Below are positions 17,701 to 25,719 of a stretch of DNA of 64,000 nt, piece after piece. The notes beneath the pieces are model-generated. The model had not been told where the DNA came from. It did not search any database and worked only from the letters and a program-made list of their open reading frames with translations. The stretch spans positions 1 to 64,000 of the forward strand of contig JAMPIE010000012.1 in NCBI GenBank assembly GCA_023663135.1, in the 5' to 3' direction. Source of the stretch: Alloprevotella sp. Lineage in GTDB: Bacteria; Bacteroidota; Bacteroidia; Bacteroidales; Muribaculaceae. Numbering within the stretch: position 1 is the stretch's first letter; each line of letters begins with the position of its first letter. A program made the position numbers and the translations under genes.

Positions 17701-19815
17701 GAGGCATGGATAAGCTATCGTGACAATATGGTTTACGATAAGTATGTTAAGGACTCCCCCCTATGCCCTATCAATTCAATGATGACACATGGGTTTATCT
17801 TGACTAATGCAAGCGGCACAGGTGGAACTGCTGCCGGTTTGCCGCGTGACTACGACGGCATCGTCCGCGAGATGCGCGCTGCCTTTGCCTGCGGCACGGG
17901 ACAGGTGGAGCTATATGCCGACTATGCCCTGATGAACTCCATCACCAAGGAGGGCAAGGAGCCCGGCGACCTCTGGAAGGAGATGGCCGACGGCATCAAA
18001 TGGCAGAGAGCCAACGCCGACGTGCTCCCCGACATCCACTGGGTGGGCGGCGACCCGAGCGACGCTGCCATCTACGGCTGGGCCTCGTGGAACGGCCGCA
18101 AGGCTACGCTCGCTCTCCGCAACCCCAAGACTTCTGAGCAGACCTTCACTTTCACTCTCCGCCAGGCCCTCGAGCTCCCAGGCTACTGCTCCTCCACATT
18201 CACCTTTACCAAGGCGTTTGAGGACCAGGCCGCGCTCACCGGCCTCACGGAGGATACGGAGCTTGAACCCGACACCGAGATCACTGTAACCCTCCCCGCC
18301 AACTCCATCTTCGTCTTCAACGGCATCGACTCCAACTATGCCGACGCTCCCATTGAGACCGACTACAACATCGTGGTTGACAATGAGGTGGAATACACCC
18401 TCACCGCCACCGAAGCTCCCTATCCCGGCAAGGAGGGCGTGATGATCAACAAGACCCTCACCCCCGAGCCCCTCGATCCCTACCACTTCACCTTTGAAGT
18501 TCCTGAGGATGGCAAGGAGCTCGTGACAGTTGACGAGGACGGCAACGTTTCATTCTGGGCCCCCGGCGAGACCACCATCACAGTCAAGGCTATGAAGGGC
18601 GAAGCCCCTGCCAAGACCGAGGAAGAGACCGAAGGTGAGGAAGAGGCTGAAGTCGCAAGTCTCATGGCCATATCCCTTGCCGGGGAGACTACCTCCGATG
18701 AGACTGCCGATGACCCCGATATGCTTGCTTCTTACATGATTGACGTGACTATCCCTGCTGCCACCGTCACAGCCCAAAACATTGAGCTGATACTGGCCCG
18801 CGACCATGACGAGTATAACCACGTGGCTCTGCCCGCCACCATACTCACACCCACTTCCGCTGCCGATACAGAGGGCTTCGTCGTTGCCAGCAGCGACTTC
18901 ACCCTCCCCTCAGTCGATGAGCTTCAGGCCGAAATCACCCTCTCTAAGGGTCTCGGAATTGATAATGGTGAGCTTAAAGTAACTGGTCAGGATATTAAGA
19001 ACGGCACACTCGATGTCAAGATTGTCAAGAAAGACAGCGATCCCCTCGTGACCTACGGCTCACTCGCCGACCCCGTCTCCGTAACCATACTCGACGCCGT
19101 CAAGACCTTTGAGGTGAGCAGCGAATTCCCCTCTCTGCTCAATGTCGGCGATGAGCCTGTTGACCTCGCCGAGTTTATCACCCTCGAGCCCGGCCACGAG
19201 AAGTTTGTCAATGTCAAGCATTCTATCGTCCTTGCAGAGGATAACGATGCTGAGGCCGCCAAGCTCGAGGAGAGCAAGCTCTCAGTCGACGGCGACAAAC
19301 TCACCGATGGGTCACAGACTGCTACCATCACCATCTCGGCCCCCGGCAAAGACCCCATCACCAAGACCGTGGAACTCCATCGCCTCATCTCCGAGATAAC
19401 CCTCACAGCCTCTAAGACAAGCAACTTCAAGAAGGGAGACGAGTTTACACTCACACCCTCGTTTGTCACCGCCGACAACGGCACTCACACCGAGACACTC
19501 ACATGGAGCTTCGAGGGCGACGACATCCTCTCCGTAGACGAGCAGGGCAAAGTGACCATCACCGGCGACAAGGGCGAAGCCACTGTTACCGTCACAGCCT
19601 CCCCCTCCGGCATCTCGCAGTGCTTCGTCGTAAAGGTCGGTGGCGACCCCGTCATCGTTGGCATCGACACCATCGATATGGACTTCCTCTCCCTCGGCGC
19701 CGAGATCTACACTGTCAGCGGCCGCCGCGTTGCCTCTGAAAGCATTCAGAGCCTCGCCCCCGGCATCTACATCCTCCGTCTCTCCGACGGCCGTGTAGTC
19801 AAGCTCATGAAGTAA
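14728..19815 (+). CDS. Large secreted glycoside hydrolase, GH36/GH27-like barrel with Ig-like and sorting domains
   Basis: About 1695 residues. ATG 14761 also gives a good signal peptide (MRFKHSLGALAVAAALGL...AQS), so the exact start is open. The N-terminal beta-sandwich is followed by two related inserted domains (about 240-370 and 620-690, each with DYHxG..G...YTL...PGxY). Then comes a TIM barrel with YNSWYELNIGRNN, FVWDDGWD near 821 and YFKFDG near 912; the Asp in YFKFDG fits the nucleophile position of clan GH-D enzymes such as alpha-galactosidases. A beta domain, an acidic linker, bacterial Ig-like repeats and a C-terminal sorting-like segment (GRRVASESIQSLAPGIYILR) complete it. The substrate is not known. 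The inserted part, 15.4-16.8 kb, has lower GC and less C-ending codons than its flanks. Confidence 0.75.
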   Translation: MKINHLLPPPFMRFKHSLGALAVAAALGLSPAASAQSVIFPSQTQPGAASLTEADGTITLANDLLSASFIKGANNTLAFGGCSALGLLPGGDIFKIQLADGTVFSGSEIQWETITSGTAYSESEFAPARASIKILGQMIEAKGKVSGMDLTWRAVLRDGSHYLRTEIELTNPESGEAVPMASLTPMIYSADPDVIGDMAIVGNTRGALLASPKVFAGIETPMGQNSVAPQSANVKNLSLTGWTSINDWMQWKPETLPSAIGKFDDSGEVTPTVSNVNGMHGYVYFPEAGEYTATFVYTSGNIRIDLLGVELNKVDDSSVKVTDYHHGYYGSAHADNVYTLNVTEPGIYETIYYRSHHKGDNNTTVGTITWAGPAQPQLAEITIDKGVSTPSVEYSTESIIEAPSTSWKAADWKNPTDAEVTPKAIIFTAAATANSATPFIRQHEQSFTTANEGVISAYYAYSSGAHARYFTGASLYKVEGDSETLVKHLTDHKKVGSNANITYNFGSQPAGQYKVVAYSAHNATSGTNNGNNTSTYNVSLDGTVIDGTSGTSTSGAGWTVPANPELVPEQLGERFADLKADEGTRYIDLLTKIGVISKNIIIGGSDPASLSVVIGFSSGNNRICPVGVALFDENNDEIAADYHFGFVGSNPSNNTYTLSDITPGNYTLRFYIEERTETALNATGTFTFNCSADLKENFGEITQALLTLPFDNSVKMQGLWARSASIQPGKTWEVGSVVGLIADAGTGGADQSRRSVLAYIERERAVPWRSMPIYNSWYELNIGRNNDANYTNHMKPEECLEVIQQWYDNLYKKNGTNIGAFVWDDGWDSYGTWTFNPNFPNGFTEIDEKARTMGTGLGAWLGPVGGYGNSGNMRRKYWTDRGQEMQLANPDYYKVFNDAIDNLANKLGYDFRYFKFDGISALNPATGPGNTESAEAIIDIETQARKARPDIFLNTTVGTWASPFWYRYTDATWRQGEDCKLLSGAQFGDGREAWISYRDNMVYDKYVKDSPLCPINSMMTHGFILTNASGTGGTAAGLPRDYDGIVREMRAAFACGTGQVELYADYALMNSITKEGKEPGDLWKEMADGIKWQRANADVLPDIHWVGGDPSDAAIYGWASWNGRKATLALRNPKTSEQTFTFTLRQALELPGYCSSTFTFTKAFEDQAALTGLTEDTELEPDTEITVTLPANSIFVFNGIDSNYADAPIETDYNIVVDNEVEYTLTATEAPYPGKEGVMINKTLTPEPLDPYHFTFEVPEDGKELVTVDEDGNVSFWAPGETTITVKAMKGEAPAKTEEETEGEEEAEVASLMAISLAGETTSDETADDPDMLASYMIDVTIPAATVTAQNIELILARDHDEYNHVALPATILTPTSAADTEGFVVASSDFTLPSVDELQAEITLSKGLGIDNGELKVTGQDIKNGTLDVKIVKKDSDPLVTYGSLADPVSVTILDAVKTFEVSSEFPSLLNVGDEPVDLAEFITLEPGHEKFVNVKHSIVLAEDNDAEAAKLEESKLSVDGDKLTDGSQTATITISAPGKDPITKTVELHRLISEITLTASKTSNFKKGDEFTLTPSFVTADNGTHTETLTWSFEGDDILSVDEQGKVTITGDKGEATVTVTASPSGISQCFVVKVGGDPVIVGIDTIDMDFLSLGAEIYTVSGRRVASESIQSLAPGIYILRLSDGRVVKLMK

Positions 19816-19830
19816 GACCCTCCCACCTAC

Positions 19831-19876
19831 ATACATTGATGGCGCCCGGCATTGCTGCCGGGCGCCATCAATGTAT
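19831..19876. terminator. Bidirectional terminator between the glycoside hydrolase and ahpC
   Basis: A perfect 21-base inverted repeat (19831-19851 and 19856-19876) with a TTGC loop lies between two convergent genes. Its symmetry would serve both strands. No long U-run is present. Confidence 0.8.
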
Positions 19877-19892
19877 AAGATAGGGGGATGGA

Positions 19893-20459
19893 TCAGATCT
19901 TGCCTACAAGGTCAATGCCGGGGGTAAGGGTCTTGTCGCCGGGACGCCAACGCGCGGGGCACACCTGATCGCCGTGCTCGGCCACAAACTGGGCAGCCTC
20001 TATGCGGCGCGTAAGGTCGTCGGCCGAGCGCCCTATGCCGTTGTCGTTGATTTCGGCAATCTTGATCACTCCCTCCGGGTTGGCCACAAACGTGCCGCGA
20101 TAAGCCATGAAGGCCACAGGGTCGAGCACTCCGAAGGCCTCGGAGAGGTAGCCGGTCTTGTCGGCGAGCATCGGGAACTTTACCTTGGAGATGGCAGGCG
20201 ACGAGTCGTGCCAAGCCTTGTGGGAAAACTGCGAGTCTGTCGAGATGGCATATACCTCCACTCCCAGACCCTGGAGCTTCTTGTAGGCATCGGCCATATC
20301 CTCCAGCTCGGTGGGGCACACGAAGGTAAAGTCGGCGGGGTAGAAGAAGTAGACAGCCCACTTGCCGAGGGTGTCTTTCAGAGATATGTTCTTGAACTGT
20401 CCGTCGACATAGGCCTCGACGGAAAAATCAGGTACGGATGTATTGATTATTGTTTTCAT
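19893..20459 (-). CDS. ahpC: Alkyl hydroperoxide reductase subunit C (peroxiredoxin)
   Basis: A 188-residue typical 2-Cys peroxiredoxin that reduces H2O2 and organic peroxides. The peroxidatic Cys48 lies in DFTFVCPTEL and the resolving Cys167 in GDQVCPARW. Length matches AhpC of the AhpCF system. No ahpF lies beside it in the window, so its electron donor must be encoded elsewhere. It is divergent from the NlpC/P60 lipoprotein with only about 50 bases between them. Confidence 0.96.
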   Translation of the reverse strand: MKTIINTSVPDFSVEAYVDGQFKNISLKDTLGKWAVYFFYPADFTFVCPTELEDMADAYKKLQGLGVEVYAISTDSQFSHKAWHDSSPAISKVKFPMLADKTGYLSEAFGVLDPVAFMAYRGTFVANPEGVIKIAEINDNGIGRSADDLTRRIEAAQFVAEHGDQVCPARWRPGDKTLTPGIDLVGKI

Positions 20460-20475
20460 AGTGTAGGGACAACAA

Positions 20476-20507
20476 TTTGTCCATTACAAAGGTTTGGGTT
20501 ATCTTTG
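20476..20507 (+). promoter_or_regulatory. Full consensus promoter TTTG-N20-TATCTTTG
   Basis: TTTG at 20476-20479 and TATCTTTG at 20500-20507 with a 20-base spacer match the Bacteroides sigma-AB consensus. Transcription would begin near 20512, on the first ATG of the NlpC/P60 frame, which favours the second ATG (20536) as the start. Confidence 0.75.
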
Positions 20508-20535
20508 CCTTATGAACCGGTCTTTCACAAATTTT

Positions 20536-21315
20536 ATGAAGCTGGCCCCGGCGGCCATCCTGTCGCTGGCTCTCCTCTTTTCGGGATGCCGCGCCAAGCG
20601 CTCGGCCTCCTCGGCGCCGGGCTATAAGCGCCAAGGCTCTGAGCTCGTCACGACCAAGGAACGCAAAGAGATGGCAGAGCCCACGCGCCGTCTCCTCGAT
20701 GAGGCCTCTCGATGGCTCGGAACTCCCTATCGCTACGGCGCCTCGGAGCGCGGCAAGGGGGCCGACTGCTCAGGCCTCGTCGTCGGCGTGTTCAACAATG
20801 CGCTCTCCCTCAAGCTCCCCCGCAGCTCGCGCGACCAGGCGGCGTGGTGTGCTCGCCTCAAGGGGGTCAAGGAGGCTATCCCGGGCGACCTCATCTTCTT
20901 CGCCCCCGGCGGCAAGGGGAGGGTCAATCATGTGGGCATCTACCTGGGCGAGGGCCGCTTTGTCCACACCTCCTCCTCTAAGGGGGTGATGGTGAGCTCG
21001 CTCGATGAGCCTTATTTCACGCGCAACTATGCCATGACCGGGCGCGTGGAGCCCTACTTTGCCATGGTTGGGCGCAGGGCACCGGAGCCTGCACCTATGC
21101 CTGCCACGAGGCCGGAGGTGAGCTTAGACTCTCTTGGCGCGGTCCTCGACTCGACTAAAGCTGCCGAGACTAAAGCCGTCGAGACTAAGCCTGCCGCTAA
21201 GAAGGCCGAGACTAAAGCGGTCAAGACCACGGAGGCCTCCACCGACTCAGCCACTCTTGACGCTGCTGAGGCACGCCGCCGCCTCTTGCTACGCCTCTCT
21301 GAGGAGGGGGACTAA
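20536..21315 (+). CDS. NlpC/P60-family cell-wall peptidase lipoprotein
   Basis: About 259 residues from ATG 20536, with signal peptide MKLAPAAILSLALLFSGC and a lipid-attachment Cys. ATG 20512 in the same frame would be at the transcript's first base. The NlpC/P60 domain has the catalytic Cys in GADCSGLV and the His in GRVNHVGIYLG; the RSSRDQ and PGDLIFF motifs are also typical. These enzymes cut D-Glu-diamino-acid bonds in peptidoglycan stem peptides. The last 70 residues form a low-complexity Lys/Ala/Thr/Glu tail with repeated ETKA words, which may bind wall or remain disordered. Confidence 0.9.
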   Translation: MKLAPAAILSLALLFSGCRAKRSASSAPGYKRQGSELVTTKERKEMAEPTRRLLDEASRWLGTPYRYGASERGKGADCSGLVVGVFNNALSLKLPRSSRDQAAWCARLKGVKEAIPGDLIFFAPGGKGRVNHVGIYLGEGRFVHTSSSKGVMVSSLDEPYFTRNYAMTGRVEPYFAMVGRRAPEPAPMPATRPEVSLDSLGAVLDSTKAAETKAVETKPAAKKAETKAVKTTEASTDSATLDAAEARRRLLLRLSEEGD

Positions 21316-22712
21316 CTGATGCGTATCAGCTCTGGGACAAAGGCTTTAATCTCCACCGGATAGTCAATGCCGGAGATTATCTCAGTGGTGTCGCGGTCGG
21401 CAAAAGCCATCACCACCTTGTTGTCACTTTCCGGGTCGGTCTTGGTCACTATCAACACCTCTGCCTCGCCGTTGCGATAGCGGTTAAACTCCTGCTCGCC
21501 GCGCCACATGGCCGGATTATCCTTACGGAAGTGCATTACCCTCGACACATAGTTGTAGACCTTTGCCCCACGCTCGTCGGCGGCCATAAGATGGCCCGAG
21601 GTGCGGGCGGCATTGTCGGGCTGTGCACCCTTGCTGTCGCGGCTCAGGTCGGCAAACTCATCGCCATAATATAGCGTCACCGGGCCGGGATAGCCGGCCA
21701 GGATGGCAAAGCGGGTCATTACGTTGATGTCGTTGTCATCGTCATAGAAATGGTCGGCCACGCGAAAGCCGTCGTGATTGCTCAGAAAGAGATTGGGCAT
21801 TACATCATCGGGCGAGTAGCCGCGCTCTGAGGGGGCAGAGTAGACCTTCACCACGTCGTCCCAGCCATTCTCCAGGCCCCCTGAGGCAAGGTCGGCCATG
21901 GGGCCGCTTATCAGCTCCTTGCCGTCAAAGTCAAAGGCCGAAGTGAGGCCACCGTCGCGGAGGATGCGCTCGCTTATCCCCTTGGCGTCGCTCCAGTCTT
22001 CGCCCACCATGTAGCCCAGGATGCCCCATTGCTTACCCTCCTTGCGGCGACGCTCGGTGAGCTCCTTGACGGCTTGGGAGATCTCCACCCAGTAGTTGTG
22101 GCCATCCTGACAGAGCTGATAGGCTTGGTCGAGCCTCCAGCCGTCAATGTCAAAGCGGTCAATCCAGTAGGTGGCCACCTCCTTGAAGTAATCGAGCGAC
22201 TCGGGATATTTCACGTTTCCCTCCTCGTCGCGCTCATTGATGGCCTTTGTAGAGTCAATCTCTTTGCCGCCGGGCGAGGGCTTGTCCACACCCCCGTGAT
22301 GGCCAAAGACGCCGTCGAGGATTATGTAGAGCCCCATCTCATGGGCCTTGTCAACGAGCTCGCGCAGGTCATCTTCGGTCCCGAAGTGTGGGTCAATGGC
22401 AAAATAGTCTTTGCAGAAATAGCCCGAGGCCTGGAGCTTCTCGCCCCCTGAGGCTCCCCGGCTGTCAAAGATTGGGGTGAGCCAGATGGCGTTGACTCCG
22501 AGCGAGGCAATGTGGGGCAGGGCCTCTATCACGCCACGCAGATTGCCATCTTTGGTGTTGCCGTCGGGGCCCCACATCTGCCGGTATCCCTCGGCGCCAT
22601 TGTCGGAGTGGATAAACGAGCCCACCATCACCTGATAGATGGTCAAGGCTCTGGGGTCGTCGATGGGAGTTGCTTTCTCAGTCCCTGTAATTTCTTTTTT
22701 TGTCTGTGCCAT
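21312..22712 (-). CDS. GH13 alpha-amylase family enzyme, cytosolic
   Basis: About 466 residues from the ATG ending at 22712 (MAQTKKEITG). The frame extends 33 codons further, but that part is proline-rich and overlaps the terminator-like region. The GH13 motifs are GVNAIWLTPIF, DGVFGHHG, the nucleophile Asp in IDGWRLDQ, the acid/base Glu in VGEDWS and the third Asp in LSNHD. No signal peptide is seen, so it should act in the cytosol on imported alpha-glucans or oligosaccharides. It is separated from the sialic-acid genes upstream by a hairpin. It is convergent with the NlpC gene and overlaps its end by four bases. Confidence 0.88.
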   Translation of the reverse strand: MAQTKKEITGTEKATPIDDPRALTIYQVMVGSFIHSDNGAEGYRQMWGPDGNTKDGNLRGVIEALPHIASLGVNAIWLTPIFDSRGASGGEKLQASGYFCKDYFAIDPHFGTEDDLRELVDKAHEMGLYIILDGVFGHHGGVDKPSPGGKEIDSTKAINERDEEGNVKYPESLDYFKEVATYWIDRFDIDGWRLDQAYQLCQDGHNYWVEISQAVKELTERRRKEGKQWGILGYMVGEDWSDAKGISERILRDGGLTSAFDFDGKELISGPMADLASGGLENGWDDVVKVYSAPSERGYSPDDVMPNLFLSNHDGFRVADHFYDDDNDINVMTRFAILAGYPGPVTLYYGDEFADLSRDSKGAQPDNAARTSGHLMAADERGAKVYNYVSRVMHFRKDNPAMWRGEQEFNRYRNGEAEVLIVTKTDPESDNKVVMAFADRDTTEIISGIDYPVEIKAFVPELIRIS

Positions 22713-22798
22713 GACTGAAGGTGTAAAAGTTGAGTGACGGAGGGAAAACAACGGCGGTGCGGCGGAGGTTTGACGAGCGGTGTGGAAAAATGGGGGCG

Positions 22799-22826
22799 GG
22801 GGGGCCGGCATTGGTGCCGGCTCCCC
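22799..22826 (-). terminator. Terminator between the AGE epimerase and GH13 genes
   Basis: The arms 22799-22810 and 22815-22826 pair with one mismatch around a four-base loop. On the minus strand a CATTTTTCC run follows a few bases later. It may separate the GH13 transcript from the nan genes or let only part of the transcripts pass. Confidence 0.6.
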
Positions 22827-22850
22827 CCGCTGTGAGTCTCTCTCCTAAGG

Positions 22851-24065
22851 TCAGGCCTTGAGGATGTCGTCGATGAGCATTGCGCTCTTGATCATCATGC
22901 GCGGAATGTGGAAGGGGCCTTTGAAGATGTTGCCCTTGGCGGGCTGGGCCACTGAGCCGTCGCGGTGGAGGTAGCCATACCATTCGCCATATTCCTTGTC
23001 GGGCAGATGAGTGTAGGCCCAGTCGTTGGCCATGCGGTGCATCTCGATGTAGCGCTCGTCGCGGGTCATGAGATAGGCATAAAGCGAGGCGATGACTGCC
23101 TCGGTCTGTGGCCACCAGAATTTCATGTCTTGCGAGTAATCTTGTGAGGGAAATCCCTTGCAGTCAACAAAGTTGATCACGCCGCCATACTCCTTGTCCC
23201 AGCCGGCATCCCATGCCCATTGCAGGATGGTCAGGGCGGTGTCGGTCAAGGCTTTGTCGTCACGATGACGGGCCTCTTCGAGGATAAACCATGAGGTCTC
23301 GATGCAGTGGCCGGGGTTGACGGTGCGTCCGGCTATGGTGTCGATAAGCTCGCCGTCGGGGGTCACCATCTCCAAAAGAGCCTTCACCTCAGGATGCATA
23401 AACCGCGTGGTGATGAGCCTGAGAGAGGTGTCAATCTGCCGCTTGAGAGCCTCTAAGCGCGGGTCATCGCCCATGCCCAAGGCTCCAAAGGCGCGACGGA
23501 TGCATGCAGCCGTGTTGAGCAAAATCATGGTGATGGAGTGGCCGATGGCCTCGAGTGTAGGCAGATATTTGGGCTCGAGGATGCCGGGGGTGGTGATGAA
23601 GTGCACAATGTCGCCAAAGAGCCCTATGGCCTTGTCGGCATACTCCTTTGAGCCAGTGGCGATGGCATATTCGCTCATGGCTATGGCCGCAAAACACTCC
23701 GAGAAGACGTAGCGACGCTTGCGCAGGGGACGTCCGTCGGCCGTCACCTCAAAGTACATCCGCCCGTCGCTGTCAAAGCAATGGGCTTCGATGAAGTCAA
23801 GGCAGCTGCGCGACATCTCCAGATATTCAGCCGACTTACATATATTATTATAGGCAAAGGCAAAGACAAAGCCACATCGGCCCTGAAACCACACGCTCTT
23901 CGTCGTGTCCATCAGCTTTCCCTGACGGTCTACACAAGTATATACGCCCCCGTTGACAGGGTCGGCTCCATGCTCCATCCAGAAGGGGAGGATGTCGCCG
24001 GTGAGATCGGCCACATAGCGGTCGTGCCACTCTTTGAGGTAGCCCCTTATTTCTTCTGTTGTCAT
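22851..24065 (-). CDS. nanE: AGE-family epimerase, probable N-acylglucosamine 2-epimerase
   Basis: About 404 residues starting MTTEEIRGYLKEWHDRY. It belongs to the N-acylglucosamine 2-epimerase (renin-binding protein) family with an (alpha/alpha)6 barrel: FWMEHGADPVNGGVYTC, KSVWFQGRCGFVFA, PGHCIETSWFILEEAR and KFWWPQTEAVIA are recognisable; the His residues in GHCIE and near HRM fit the catalytic pair. In Bacteroides this type of epimerase interconverts ManNAc and GlcNAc after sialic-acid cleavage. The symbol is given on this context (nanA two genes upstream) and is not proven. A four-base overlap with the nitroreductase frame is avoided by the chosen start. Confidence 0.82.
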   Translation of the reverse strand: MTTEEIRGYLKEWHDRYVADLTGDILPFWMEHGADPVNGGVYTCVDRQGKLMDTTKSVWFQGRCGFVFAFAYNNICKSAEYLEMSRSCLDFIEAHCFDSDGRMYFEVTADGRPLRKRRYVFSECFAAIAMSEYAIATGSKEYADKAIGLFGDIVHFITTPGILEPKYLPTLEAIGHSITMILLNTAACIRRAFGALGMGDDPRLEALKRQIDTSLRLITTRFMHPEVKALLEMVTPDGELIDTIAGRTVNPGHCIETSWFILEEARHRDDKALTDTALTILQWAWDAGWDKEYGGVINFVDCKGFPSQDYSQDMKFWWPQTEAVIASLYAYLMTRDERYIEMHRMANDWAYTHLPDKEYGEWYGYLHRDGSVAQPAKGNIFKGPFHIPRMMIKSAMLIDDILKA

Positions 24066-24069
24066 GACA

Positions 24070-24726
24070 TTACTGCTGCTCTTGTGGCGCGGCACTCCAG
24101 GCATTGAAGTGGATTGCCTCGGGGTTCCATTTGTCTTTGGGTTCTATCGTCCCATCGGGGTGGCCGAGGGTCACTACATTGAGAGGTATGATATAGGCGG
24201 GGAGGCCTAAGGCCTTACTGACAGCCTCCACTCGCTCTTCCATCGGGTAGACGCCACACCACACTGCGCCGAGCCCCATGCTGTGGGCGGCAAGGAGGAT
24301 ATTTTCGGTGGCGGCGGAGCAGTCTTGTATCCAATATTCGCGTCCTTTCCCTTCCATGGTCTTCTGCATGTTGCCACATACGATGATGGCGGCTGCTGCC
24401 GTAGCAAGGTTGCTATGGGGATGGGCGGCGGCAAGGGAGTCAAGGAGTGGGTGTTCATTCACCACTACAAACTCCCATGGTTGCTTGTTGAGAGCTGTCG
24501 GGGCTGCCATGCCGGCGCGGACCAGGGTGTTAAGAGTATCGATACTCACCGGCTCTGAGGTAAACTGACGCACTGAGGTGCGGGTCAGAATGTTATACAT
24601 CACGGCCTCCGACCCTGAGAGGGTGGCGTTGGATGTCTCCTCGGCGTAGGGGGAGTTTTGCTGTCCGCAAGAGGAAGCCATTACGGCGAGAGCGGCAGCG
24701 GCGGTTGCGGCGAAATGATATTTCAT
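24070..24726 (-). CDS. Nitroreductase-family lipoprotein
   Basis: 218 residues: lipoprotein signal to Cys20 (ALAVMASSC), then an FMN-dependent nitroreductase fold beginning ILTRTSVRQFTSEPVS with PTALNKQPWEFVVV, ATENILLAAHSMGLGAVWCG and a C-terminal TLGHPDG. Bacteroidales have several of these apparently secreted nitroreductases; the substrate is unknown. Its position between nanA and the epimerase gene, with 17 bases to nanA and 4 bases to the epimerase, is unusual and suggests a role in the same operon. Confidence 0.85.
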   Translation of the reverse strand: MKYHFAATAAAALAVMASSCGQQNSPYAEETSNATLSGSEAVMYNILTRTSVRQFTSEPVSIDTLNTLVRAGMAAPTALNKQPWEFVVVNEHPLLDSLAAAHPHSNLATAAAAIIVCGNMQKTMEGKGREYWIQDCSAATENILLAAHSMGLGAVWCGVYPMEERVEAVSKALGLPAYIIPLNVVTLGHPDGTIEPKDKWNPEAIHFNAWSAAPQEQQ

Positions 24727-24743
24727 AGCTATATGTGTGTGGA

Positions 24744-25673
24744 TTAGATTTTGTTGCAGCGGCAGAAGAAGTCTATGGCGTCAAGCTCCCGGCGCATTGC
24801 TTCTTCCTCCTGATCGGTCATGTTGCGGAAAGGCACTCGATTGGGGCCGAGGTCGAGCCCTATCAGCTTCATGATGCGCTTGCCTCCTACTATGTTGCCT
24901 CTGTAGCGGCAGATGACGTTAATCACCTCCTGGGCATAGTCTTGATGCAGGCGGGCGCCTTCAAGGTCGCCGTTGTTCCAACAGTCGATGATGGCGTTGA
25001 GCTCGCGACCGTTATAGTTGGTGGTGCCGCCGATACCGCCGCGGGCGCCCCCTTGTGCGAGTGAGGGGAGGATGGTCTCATCTTGCCCGTGGAGCATATC
25101 ATATTTGCCCCCCTTGTAGAGGCGACACTGATTATACTCATAGAGGCTCTCGTAGGTATACTTGATGCCGGCAAAGTTGGCCACGCGTCCGTCGACGGCT
25201 TTAAGCAGGTCGAGCATAGGCAGGTAAGCACCGTTAAAAGCCGGGATGTGGTAATAGTAGAAGGGGAGGTTGGGGGCCTCGGCGGCTATCTCTTCGATAT
25301 ACTTCACGAGCTCTTCGATGCGTCCTATCTTCGGGAAGGGGGGAGCCATGGAGCCTATGCCCCATGCACCATGTTCGGCGGCGTGGCGGGCCAGCTCCTT
25401 GGCTGAGCGCAGGCAGCATGAACCCACATGGACTATCACCTTGAAGTCAGGGTCGTCGCCCACAGCCTCGAGCCACGCCTCGGCCAGGGCCTTGCGTTCA
25501 TCGTCGGTGAGCATATACCCCTCGCCTGACGAGCCGTTGATAAACACTCCTTTGAGGCCGTTGGCGCGGAGCATATTATAGTATTGAGGGATGGGGGCGA
25601 GATTGATGTCGCCATTGGGGTGCATCGGCGTGAAAGGGGCGTCGATGAGCCCCACTATCTTTTCAAATTCCAT
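24744..25673 (-). CDS. nanA: N-acetylneuraminate lyase
   Basis: A 309-residue TIM-barrel aldolase of the DHDPS/NAL family. GSSGE (47-51) is the carboxylate-binding motif; YYYHIP (139-144) carries the catalytic Tyr and the Schiff-base Lys is K171 in FAGIKYT. The YHIP form and the overall sequence favour sialic-acid lyase over dihydrodipicolinate synthase. It splits Neu5Ac into ManNAc and pyruvate. It is first in an operon with the nitroreductase and the epimerase. No NanT-type transporter or sialidase is in the window. Confidence 0.88.
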   Translation of the reverse strand: MEFEKIVGLIDAPFTPMHPNGDINLAPIPQYYNMLRANGLKGVFINGSSGEGYMLTDDERKALAEAWLEAVGDDPDFKVIVHVGSCCLRSAKELARHAAEHGAWGIGSMAPPFPKIGRIEELVKYIEEIAAEAPNLPFYYYHIPAFNGAYLPMLDLLKAVDGRVANFAGIKYTYESLYEYNQCRLYKGGKYDMLHGQDETILPSLAQGGARGGIGGTTNYNGRELNAIIDCWNNGDLEGARLHQDYAQEVINVICRYRGNIVGGKRIMKLIGLDLGPNRVPFRNMTDQEEEAMRRELDAIDFFCRCNKI

Positions 25674-25704
25674 AGGTCAAAGATATATGGGTTGTATTTG
25701 AGGG

Positions 25705-25712
25705 CAAAGGTA
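25705..25712 (-). promoter_or_regulatory. -7 element TACCTTTG for the nan operon
   Basis: On the minus strand, 31 bases before the nanA ATG. It matches TAnnTTTG; no good -33 TTTG is seen. It allows nanA to be transcribed separately from the O-methyltransferase operon upstream. Confidence 0.5.
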
Positions 25713-25719
25713 ATGCAAA

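Noticed and set aside
19974-20627. Open frame of 217 codons on the plus strand across ahpC
   Set aside because: It runs antisense to a clear peroxiredoxin and into the NlpC gene in another frame; no homology is visible.
24744-25673. Assignment of this gene as dihydrodipicolinate synthase (dapA)
   Set aside because: The YYYHIP and GSSGE motifs and the epimerase neighbour fit N-acetylneuraminate lyase better.
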